DNA of 21,200 nucleotides from an uncultured Blautia sp. (lineage in GTDB: Bacteria > Bacillota > Clostridia > Lachnospirales > Lachnospiraceae), in contig CALIZJ010000139.1 in the NCBI GenBank assembly GCA_938028845.1, forward strand, positions 1-21,200, written 5' to 3'. Within the stretch, counting starts at the first letter, position 1. The number at the start of each line of letters is the position of its first letter. Positions 15,194 through 21,200 of this stretch are shown here, in pieces. The position numbers were made by a program, and so were the translations under genes. The notes beneath the pieces are model-generated. The model did not search any database, was not told where the DNA came from, and saw only the letters and a list, made by a program, of their open reading frames with translations.

Positions 15194-16537
15194 TTACTGC
15201 AGCGTCAAAGCTGTTTCCACGATAGTGTCCGGATGCTCTTCCATATACGCTTTCATACGGGTCTGCAGTTCATCTGTGATCGTTGTGAGTGCAGTTTCCG
15301 CGTCAATGTCGCCAAGAAGATAGCTCTGGATTTCCTCATGGAACATACCCTGATGAAGATCTGTATAGTCAAATGGTCCAAAGGTAGTGGGAACTGCCAA
15401 GTTTGGATCATTCATCTGCTGAACAAATGCTGCGTATGGTCCGTCTGTACCATAGGTCTCATCGTTCTCTACATCCTTTTTAATCGGAATCTCACCGGTC
15501 GTCTTGCAGTATTCAATATTGTTTTCCGCATTGGTCATATACTCAATAAGCTGCCATGCTTCATCCGGATGCTCACTGTTTCCGGAAATAGAATATGCGT
15601 ATGGTGCGTTGATCGTATTATAAATCTTTCCGTCTTTGGTGCTGGCTGGCATAGGCATAACGCCCCATACTTCCGGATCCATATTTGCCTCACAGGTAGG
15701 AAGGACTTCGGAGTCGTTAATCAATGTACCTGTCAGTCCGCCTGTAAAGTTATCCACCATCTCAGTGAAGCCCCAGTTAATGGAATCTTCCGGAGCATAG
15801 CCGTTCAGATACTGGTCTGTCCATGTCTTAAAGGCTTCCAGACATTCATCGGAATTAATCAAGATATTTCCCTCAGAATCATAAGTGTTTCCGCCTGTAA
15901 AAGACTGAAGGTAAACAAGGAGCGGGTCAAGGGCTCCTCTTGCTCCGCGGTAGGAAACGCCATAATGTCTTTCCTCTACATTTGTAAGCTTTTCTACTGC
16001 ATCAAAGTATTCGTCATAGGTCCAGCCTTTCGTAGGATCCAGGTTAAGGCCAGCTTCCTCTGCCCAGTCTTTACGATAAAATACACCTTTTACCATCAAG
16101 CCATCCGGAACAGTATATACATGGCCGTAACGGTCCTCTTCACTTCTCCACAGAAGCTTGTTTACAGCATCCGTATACTCATCCCTGGTGTCTGCCAGAT
16201 AATCATCCAGAGGGATAACCCATCCGGCCTGGGTATACTGTCCCAGCCATCCGGACCAAACCGTCATAACATCCGGAAGCTGGTTGGACGCGCCAAGAAC
16301 TGTGATTCTGTTCGCTGCATCATCCCAAGGTACGCTTTCGTAAACTACTTCGATACCTGTCTCTTCATAAAATTTCTGGAAAATACCCTCAAAGTAGCTC
16401 TGTCTCGTCTCGCTGGGACTTACGTCCAGGAAACGAAGACTTACATCTGATGCTGCCTGTACCTCGGTAGCCGCTCCCGCAGTAAGAGAACCTGCGATCA
16501 TAGCTGCTGCCAATAACACACTGATTTTTTTCTTCAT
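15194..16537 (-). CDS. extracellular sugar-binding protein of the ABC transporter
   Basis: 447 aa, a family 1 (MalE-like) solute-binding protein: NQLPDVMTVWSG near 90-100, a central SYRGARGALDPLLVYLQSFTGG region, DEAWQLIEYMT near 335, and the C-terminal helix typical of CUT1 systems. The signal peptide is a signal peptidase I type, with cleavage expected after VQA (28). There is no cysteine in or near it, so no lipobox; in a single-membrane bacterium the protein would be released unless held another way. A strong GGAGG site precedes the ATG. It starts 31 bp after the PLP-enzyme stop. The ligand cannot be read from sequence. Confidence 0.92.
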   Translation of the reverse strand: MKKKISVLLAAAMIAGSLTAGAATEVQAASDVSLRFLDVSPSETRQSYFEGIFQKFYEETGIEVVYESVPWDDAANRITVLGASNQLPDVMTVWSGWLGQYTQAGWVIPLDDYLADTRDEYTDAVNKLLWRSEEDRYGHVYTVPDGLMVKGVFYRKDWAEEAGLNLDPTKGWTYDEYFDAVEKLTNVEERHYGVSYRGARGALDPLLVYLQSFTGGNTYDSEGNILINSDECLEAFKTWTDQYLNGYAPEDSINWGFTEMVDNFTGGLTGTLINDSEVLPTCEANMDPEVWGVMPMPASTKDGKIYNTINAPYAYSISGNSEHPDEAWQLIEYMTNAENNIEYCKTTGEIPIKKDVENDETYGTDGPYAAFVQQMNDPNLAVPTTFGPFDYTDLHQGMFHEEIQSYLLGDIDAETALTTITDELQTRMKAYMEEHPDTIVETALTLQ

Positions 16538-16568
16538 ATTTCTTCCTCCTTTATAATGATCTCTATAT

Positions 16569-17735
16569 TTAAAGCAGCTTCAGCGCCGCTTCAATATCCT
16601 CCAGAAGATTTTCCTCTCCTTCCAGGCCGCAGTATAGGCGGATCAAACCTCTGTCTGCGCCTAGCACCGCAAGTTCTTCCTGTGACTCCTTATACAAAGG
16701 ACAGAGGGCAAGACTTTCGAAACCGCCCCAGGAACACCCTTTTCCGAACAAATGGAGGTGGTCAATGAATTCCACTGCCTTTTCCGCCGGGGCATCCAAA
16801 ACAATGCTCATCAAGCTGCTATGTCCCATCTGCTGTCTCTTGATGATATCTGCCTGAGGATGAGAAGCCAGCCCTGTATAATTTACCTGTTTTACTTTAT
16901 CGCTCTTTTCCAGATATTCTGCTACCGCCATAGCGATTTCCTGGTGGCGCTTCATCCTTGCCTCCAGAGTACGAAGTCCGCGGATGGCAAGCCATCCTTC
17001 CATAGGTCCGATGATTCCCCCGAACCATTCCCGCATTTCCGACATAATACGGCGCATAAGCTCTTCATCTTTGGATACTAGGACGCCTCCGATAATATCG
17101 CTGTGCCCGCCGATATACTTTGACATCGTGTGCATTACGATATCCACACCTAGATCCAAAGGTTTCTGGAAAATAGGAGTCAGGCATGTATTATCTATGT
17201 ATGTTTTTACGTTATGTTTTTTCGCAATATCTGTAATTGCTTTTAAATCCACCACACGGAATACGAATGTAGCAGGACTTTCCAAGATCATCAAAGATGT
17301 ATTTTCCTGAATGGCGTCCTCAAGCTCCTGAAGATCGTTTCCGCTTACATAAGTCACGCTGAAATTAAATCTGGGAATACCCACTGCATTTAAAAACCGT
17401 TTAATAGGCTGATAAATATCCTTCATACATACCAGATGGCTGCCCGCCTTGCAAGTTGCCATAATAGCCGCTGTACACGCTGCCATTCCGGAAGAAAAAA
17501 CAACGGCTCTGCTGCCGTGCTCAAGCGCGGCTATCTTACGTTCCAGGATATTTACGGTAGGATTCGACGACCTTCCGTAGACATATTCATCATCCTTAAA
17601 TACATCTACATTGCAGTAATCCTCGAATTTTTCATAAACATGAAGAGAATTCATAAATACCGGCGGTACGACTGCATGAAGGTAACGGTCATAGTCATCC
17701 CCGGTATGGGTCAGTGCTAATAAGTCCTCATTCAT
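16569..17735 (-). CDS. PLP-dependent trans-sulfuration family enzyme, MetC-like C-S lyase
   Basis: 388 aa, full length for the Cys/Met metabolism PLP family. Visible: YGRSSNPT (53-60) and SGMAA (82-86) for phosphate binding, D181 in YIDNT for the pyridine nitrogen, and K206 in MSKYIGGHSD for the Schiff base. Several motifs depart from the usual YGGT, ESPxNP and SLGG and instead resemble E. coli MetC (cystathionine beta-lyase): IYQPIKRF, ESPATF, SWGGFESL. A beta-lyase on cystathionine, cysteine or a cysteine S-conjugate is the likely reaction. It is the first gene of the sugar ABC operon, which is unusual company. Start at 17735 (GGAGGG 8 nt upstream) rather than 17753. Confidence 0.85.
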   Translation of the reverse strand: MNEDLLALTHTGDDYDRYLHAVVPPVFMNSLHVYEKFEDYCNVDVFKDDEYVYGRSSNPTVNILERKIAALEHGSRAVVFSSGMAACTAAIMATCKAGSHLVCMKDIYQPIKRFLNAVGIPRFNFSVTYVSGNDLQELEDAIQENTSLMILESPATFVFRVVDLKAITDIAKKHNVKTYIDNTCLTPIFQKPLDLGVDIVMHTMSKYIGGHSDIIGGVLVSKDEELMRRIMSEMREWFGGIIGPMEGWLAIRGLRTLEARMKRHQEIAMAVAEYLEKSDKVKQVNYTGLASHPQADIIKRQQMGHSSLMSIVLDAPAEKAVEFIDHLHLFGKGCSWGGFESLALCPLYKESQEELAVLGADRGLIRLYCGLEGEENLLEDIEAALKLL

Positions 17736-17769
17736 AATGGTTTCCCTCCTCAATCTGGTTCATTGGTCA

Positions 17770-17784
17770 ACTGGCTCAACCAGT
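17770..17784. promoter_or_regulatory. FadR-type operator candidate in the operon leader
   Basis: On the minus strand ACTGGTTGAGCCAGT, an inverted repeat ACTGG-N5-CCAGT. It follows the TGGT-N3-(A)CCA pattern of FadR-subfamily GntR sites and is one base off symmetric in the inner pair. It lies about 50-65 nt downstream of the predicted start. Nearby TTGGTCAA and CTGGTTCA repeat the half-site. Confidence 0.5.
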
Positions 17785-17841
17785 GGAAATCTTATCTTCA
17801 CTACACAGATATAAATATTTCTCTTTTCATTTAATAAGTAT

Positions 17842-17869
17842 TCTATACTGTTTTTAGTCTTTTTGTCAA
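17842..17869 (-). promoter_or_regulatory. promoter of the PLP enzyme/ABC transporter/GntR operon
   Basis: Minus strand: -35 TTGACA (17864-17869), 16-bp spacer, -10 TATAGA (17842-17847), or TAGAAT with an 18-bp spacer. The leader is about 100 nt. Confidence 0.7.
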
Positions 17870-17976
17870 TACTTTTCCATTTATTTCCATAAAATGATAT
17901 ATGTTTTGAGACATTTCCCCAATTCTCCACATTCTTTTTTGGTGATTTTTACAGTACCTACTAAAAAATTTTTTCA

Positions 17977-18005
17977 TTGCAATCCTATTGTCAAAATGTT
18001 ATATT
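17977..18005 (+). promoter_or_regulatory. promoter of the glycoside hydrolase gene
   Basis: -35 TTGCAA (17977-17982), 17-bp spacer, -10 TATATT (18000-18005) with an extended TG-T. The predicted start is near 18012, exactly where the dyad region begins. Confidence 0.68.
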
Positions 18006-18011
18006 ATCCTC

Positions 18012-18044
18012 AGATAGATACAAATTTCCTATCTATATTTGTAT
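18012..18044. promoter_or_regulatory. interleaved dyads at the hydrolase transcription start
   Basis: Two interleaved inverted repeats: AGATAG-N11-CTATCT (18012-18034) and ATACAAAT-N11-ATTTGTAT (18018-18044). They cover the predicted transcription start, the position of a repressor operator. As RNA the two pairings cross, like a strained pseudoknot, so a DNA-binding role is more likely. Confidence 0.5.
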
Positions 18045-18073
18045 ATATTTCACAAAAAGGAAGGAGGCATTTT

Positions 18074-20143
18074 ATGAGTTTACTCTATAAGGACAGCAAA
18101 CGCTGTTATCTCATTGATCATCATTCTCCGGATCCCCCTGCTGTAACTTTGGAAAATCTTGATATTTCCGAATATGAACGTTTTTTTGATACAGCCGGAA
18201 TCGACTCTCTGATGGTCTACTGCAAGGATCACTGGGGTGTTACCTATTTTGACTCCAAGGTACCAGGTTCCAGAAAACATCCAGGGGTAAAAGGAGACTG
18301 GATCCGTAAAGTCCGGGATCTCACAGAAAAAAAAGGAATTGAATTCGTGGCATATTACTGCATAGAATATGACGAAGGCGCTGCCCGGAGATTTCCAGAA
18401 TGGCGGGTAAGAAAGGCGGACGGCACACCGCTTATCCGCGACGACCTTTATGCAAAATGGAGCCTGTGCTGCTACCAGACAGGATACCGGGAATACTCCC
18501 TCTCTCATCTTGAAGAGATTGTAAAGGAATACCACCCTGACGCACTGTTTCTTGATATTTTTGGTGCCTCTTTATGCTACTGCCCCTACTGCCGGGACAA
18601 ATTTCAAAAAAAATACGGATACCCTCTTCCCGAAACAGAAGCAGGCCTCGCCGGACACCGGCTGGATGTAGTGGATTTTCTCAATGGAAATGCAAAAGAA
18701 TATCTGGAAGAATTACGGACACGGGTTAAGGCCATTGATCCTACGCTTGCCATTACCATTAATTTTTCCTGCCATTATCCCAAAGATATACGGGATCTTC
18801 TGGATTATCAATATTCGGAACCTCTCCTTAAGGATAATTGGTTTTCATCTGCTTTTGCACGTGATACGGCAAAAGGGCAGTATCCCATGCTGGCTCCGGG
18901 AGAAGCTTCCCAGGTATATAACTATGATACAAAGGCGCAGTATATCTGTGATCTTTCTTCTATTGCCGCCCAGGGCTGCCGCGTAGGCATGTACAGTGGT
19001 TCCCAGCACTATGACGGAACTCTGGATCATCCGGAAGCGGAACAGCTAGGCAGTGTTTTCCAGGTATTAAAGGAGCTGGAGCCTTACCTCATAAACCGCA
19101 GTCCGGTTAAACATGCAGCTATTCTTCAAAGCGATGCTTCAAAATCTGTCAATGCCTTTCCTTTTCATCCGGACGCAATTCTTCGGATGAAAAAACACAA
19201 TCCGCATACCTTTGCTATTTTAGGCGCAATGGAGCTTTGTGAACACGAAAAGATCCCCTACTCCATTCTGCCGGAAGGTGAGGCAACAGAAGAAACCCTT
19301 GCTTCCTACGATCTGCTGATCCTGCCCGAGGTTTATATTGTATCCGACCCACTGGCAGACTTATTAAAATCTTATACAGAAAAGGGCGGCAAGCTTTTGA
19401 TCTCGGGAAAAACCGGACTTTGGGAACCAGATTTTTCTGTAAGGACGGAATTTGCCCTTTCTGAACTGATGGGCGTTAGTTACCGCAGTATCCATACGGA
19501 ATACTCCCAGAATGACTGGAGCGCTTATTTAAAGAAATGTGATGACGCTTCCTATGAGGGTATGTTGGAAAAAACCACGCCTCCTGTCAGCGAATTTTTC
19601 CTGGAAACGGTATGTACCAGTGCACATCCGGAATTTCACTTTGTACTTCCCTGCGTGGCCTGTGCACCTGACCAGTGGGTGAACTGGTGGAGCCCGCCCC
19701 CCGGAAAAGAAACTTCTTATCCGGCACTGACTGTAAATACCTATGGAAAAGGTACCGTTTTCTATGCGGCTTTTGATTTCTTTACCATGGCCGCCAGAGA
19801 AACTTACCGGCAGGTACCGGAACTTTTCCATCAGATTTACAAAAAGCTGGATGTGGTCCCGTTGATTCAAAATGTGACGGATATTCCGAATATTCTCCGC
19901 ACCGCTTATTTTGAGACAAAAGATGCTTATTATGTACATCAGATTTCCACCCTGGCACATGAGTATAAAGGAGATACTGCTCCTGTATCCGGAGGAAAAC
20001 TGGTACTGCATACACCTATAAGATCAGCTAAGCTGGTCTACCCGAAAACCCAGGAACTTTCTGTCAGCCAAGATGGAGAGAACTACATAGTAGAACTGCC
20101 TGCTGTTGTCCTGCAGCAATTCATAGTTTTAGAAAAAGAATAA
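18074..20143 (+). CDS. putative glycoside hydrolase, GHL6 / GH151-like with beta-galactosidase trimerisation-type domain
   Basis: 689 aa from the ATG after GGAAGGAGG. No signal peptide, so it acts in the cytoplasm on imported substrate. Residues about 25-345 look like a TIM barrel of the hypothetical glycosyl hydrolase 6 type; D161 in PDALFLDIFG is the likely nucleophile, followed by the family-typical cysteine cluster LCYCPYCRDKF (168-178). E249 (YSEP) and E277 (PGEASQ) are acid/base candidates. Residues about 345-550 resemble the GH42-type trimerisation (glutamine-amidotransferase-like) domain (LLILPEVYIVSD, KGGKLLISGKTG), with a beta-sandwich end. GH151 alpha-L-fucosidases share this layout as I recall, so fucosidase is a possible activity, not an established one. 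Divergent from the ABC operon, whose cargo it probably cleaves. Confidence 0.78.
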   Translation: MSLLYKDSKRCYLIDHHSPDPPAVTLENLDISEYERFFDTAGIDSLMVYCKDHWGVTYFDSKVPGSRKHPGVKGDWIRKVRDLTEKKGIEFVAYYCIEYDEGAARRFPEWRVRKADGTPLIRDDLYAKWSLCCYQTGYREYSLSHLEEIVKEYHPDALFLDIFGASLCYCPYCRDKFQKKYGYPLPETEAGLAGHRLDVVDFLNGNAKEYLEELRTRVKAIDPTLAITINFSCHYPKDIRDLLDYQYSEPLLKDNWFSSAFARDTAKGQYPMLAPGEASQVYNYDTKAQYICDLSSIAAQGCRVGMYSGSQHYDGTLDHPEAEQLGSVFQVLKELEPYLINRSPVKHAAILQSDASKSVNAFPFHPDAILRMKKHNPHTFAILGAMELCEHEKIPYSILPEGEATEETLASYDLLILPEVYIVSDPLADLLKSYTEKGGKLLISGKTGLWEPDFSVRTEFALSELMGVSYRSIHTEYSQNDWSAYLKKCDDASYEGMLEKTTPPVSEFFLETVCTSAHPEFHFVLPCVACAPDQWVNWWSPPPGKETSYPALTVNTYGKGTVFYAAFDFFTMAARETYRQVPELFHQIYKKLDVVPLIQNVTDIPNILRTAYFETKDAYYVHQISTLAHEYKGDTAPVSGGKLVLHTPIRSAKLVYPKTQELSVSQDGENYIVELPAVVLQQFIVLEKE

Positions 20144-20154
20144 AAAGATAAAAC

Positions 20155-20204
20155 AAACCGCCAGTGAACGGATCAGCCGTTCAAAACTGGCGGTTTACTT
20201 TTTT
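20155..20204 (+). terminator. terminator of the glycoside hydrolase gene
   Basis: Nested hairpin: outer 11-bp stem AAACCGCCAGT/ACTGGCGGTTT (20155-20165, 20186-20196), inner GAACGG/CCGTTC (20166-20171, 20177-20182), then ACTTTTTT. It starts 11 bp past the stop codon. Confidence 0.88.
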
Positions 20205-20411
20205 CTCGGCAGCGCTCTTTCTCCGGCTGTCCGGAAATTTTACAGAAACTTTCGGAAAAAGACACATTCGGTATGCTGGATTCCATAAGCTTCTTTGCCA
20301 TCACAAGGACCACGTCCGTCAAGAAATCCCCTGTGGAAGAAATCCGTTCTCTTTCTTATTTTTACGTGGCAGTCCGTTCCAGCAGATGCCGGCCAATAGT
20401 GCCTGCTGTAT
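20205..20411. other. intergenic stretch without a supported gene
   Basis: This stretch lies between two terminators. No ribosome binding site or promoter was seen. On the minus strand a frame stays open for about 60 codons (20173-20355) and has protein-like composition, but it runs into the hydrolase terminator hairpin. It may be a decayed gene end or chance. Confidence 0.4.
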
Positions 20412-20481
20412 AAAAAAACGGCTTTTTCCAGGAACAAGCAAAAGCAATATTTTGTCATTTCCTGTAAATAAAGCCGTTTTT
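20412..20481. terminator. long bidirectional terminator hairpin, 3' of the SNF transporter gene
   Basis: Outer stem AAAAACGGCTTT/AAAGCCGTTTTT with an inner CAGGAA/TTCCTG pairing. T-runs follow on both strands (TTTTTTG on plus, TTTTTTT on minus). It lies about 70 bp past the transporter stop on the minus strand and probably ends that transcript. Confidence 0.75.
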
Positions 20482-20548
20482 TGAAACAAAATTTCTTAAC
20501 ACCTAATGACTAAAGCTGCAGGCTTCAAACGTTTTCCCCCATATAAAC

Positions 20549-21200
20549 TCACGCAAACTTTGACCAATACCCCTGAACAAAAAGGAACAATACGATCAGC
20601 GGCACCACCACTGTCACATAAACCCTTACCGCTTTGGGGAATTTTAATCCCTCTCCGGTGTTAGCCTCTGCAAGAAAGTTCTTCCACCCCCATCCATAGC
20701 GGCTGGTACAGAAAAATACATAAATCAGGCTTCCTAAAGGCAAAAGGTTATTGCTTACGATAAAATCTTCCAGATCCAGGATCGCCGTACCTTCTCCTAA
20801 TGGTGCAAATCCGCTTAACACATTATAGCCAAGAATACAGGGCATGGACAGCAGGATGATCGCCACTAAATTTATGGCAACCGCCTTTCCTCTGGAACAC
20901 CCTGTCAGATCCATAGCAAAAGCAATAATGTTTTCAAATACGGCAATGATCGTAGAAGCTGCCGCAAAGAACATGCACAAAAAGAATATCGCGCCCCAGA
21001 ATCTTCCCCCTGTCATAGAATTAAAAATATTCGGCAAAGTGATAAAGATCAGATTTGGTCCGCTGTCCGGATTAACTCCAAAGGCAAAGCACGCTGGAAA
21101 TATGATCAGACCAGAGATAAACGCAACACTGGTATCCAAAATCGTAATGCACACACTCTCCCCTGCAAGGGCTCTTCCCTTATCAATATAGCTTCCGAAA
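20549..21200 (-). CDS. sodium:neurotransmitter symporter (SNF/NSS) family transporter, C-terminal part
   Basis: The frame is open to the window edge, so the 5' part is missing; about 217 residues are seen. The edge reads FGSYIDKGRALAGES followed by ILDTSVAFISGLIIFPACFAFG, the family-typical stretch in the middle of bacterial LeuT/MhsT-type proteins; SGPNLIFITLPNIFNSM and FFAAASTIIAVFEN also fit. Several membrane helices follow and the protein ends WSKFA. Family members import amino acids with sodium. A GTG at 21154 could look like a start, but the conserved sequence continues upstream of it. It converges on the glycoside hydrolase, with terminators between them. Confidence 0.88.
   Translation of the reverse strand, partial: FGSYIDKGRALAGESVCITILDTSVAFISGLIIFPACFAFGVNPDSGPNLIFITLPNIFNSMTGGRFWGAIFFLCMFFAAASTIIAVFENIIAFAMDLTGCSRGKAVAINLVAIILLSMPCILGYNVLSGFAPLGEGTAILDLEDFIVSNNLLPLGSLIYVFFCTSRYGWGWKNFLAEANTGEGLKFPKAVRVYVTVVVPLIVLFLFVQGYWSKFA

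Larger units (their letters stand above)
17736..18073. other. divergent regulatory region between the PLP/ABC operon and the glycoside hydrolase
   Basis: This 338-bp AT-rich region holds no gene. It contains one promoter for each direction, a FadR-like dyad on the operon side and an AT-rich double dyad on the hydrolase side, each listed separately. A reading frame runs through it from 17894 into the hydrolase, but it lacks a ribosome binding site and overlaps the promoter. Confidence 0.8.

Noticed and set aside
15137..16450. 437-codon open frame on the plus strand
   Set aside because: It lies antisense to the clear sugar-binding-protein gene, has Cys/Ile-rich composition without domains, and lacks a ribosome binding site.
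18012..18044. RNA pseudoknot or riboswitch in the hydrolase leader
   Set aside because: The crossing stems are AU-rich and leave too little loop to span them, no known riboswitch core is seen, and the position fits an operator better.
17894..18073. 60-codon N-terminal extension of the glycoside hydrolase
   Set aside because: It has no ribosome binding site and overlaps the predicted promoter and transcription start; GGAAGGAGG precedes the ATG at 18074.
20240..20458. 72-codon minus-strand frame
   Set aside because: It starts inside the long terminator hairpin and has no ribosome binding site or recognisable motif.

Overview
The window reads as chromosomal DNA of an anaerobic, gut-type Clostridium-group Firmicute, most likely a Lachnospiraceae (Blautia/Dorea/Ruminococcus-like) bacterium. 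Reasons: the start of a pyruvate:ferredoxin oxidoreductase, strong AGGAGG ribosome binding sites, near-consensus TTGACA-17-TATAAT promoters, U-tract hairpin terminators, a MalFG-type sugar importer encoded without its ATPase, and a stand-alone PduL phosphotransacylase. No rRNA, tRNA, CRISPR array, transposase or phage gene was seen. This taxonomic guess is inference.

Left part (1-9500). On the minus strand lie the first 18 codons of nifJ/PFOR, an Rrf2 regulator upstream of it with its own promoter and terminator, and an aroK-ccdA pair. aroK is divergent from a plus-strand ABC-F ATPase. That ATPase gene converges on a four-gene minus-strand operon (membrane transglutaminase-like protein, DUF4203-type membrane protein, YbaK deacylase, small secreted protein of unknown function); the two share one bidirectional terminator. 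A plus-strand pduL then converges on a minus-strand fabH across a second bidirectional terminator. fabH has a near-consensus promoter and a FabT-like palindrome in its leader.

Middle (9600-12500). A large secreted NlpC/P60 endopeptidase carries a Pro/Thr linker encoded by 24-bp tandem repeats. Upstream of it is a small zinc-dependent phospholipase C-like protein whose true start is probably TTG.

Right part (12500-21200). The most interesting locus is a minus-strand operon of five genes: a MetC-like PLP C-S lyase, an extracellular sugar-binding protein with no lipobox, two MalFG-type permeases and a FadR-family GntR regulator. It is divergent from a plus-strand cytoplasmic glycoside hydrolase of the GHL6/GH151-like type. 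The 338-bp divergent region carries a promoter for each side, a FadR-like dyad in the operon leader and an AT-rich double dyad at the hydrolase start site. I infer a regulated import-and-cleave pathway for an unusual glycoside, possibly one carrying an amino-acid or thiol group, since a C-S lyase leads the transporter operon. The window ends inside a sodium:neurotransmitter-symporter family gene that converges on the hydrolase.
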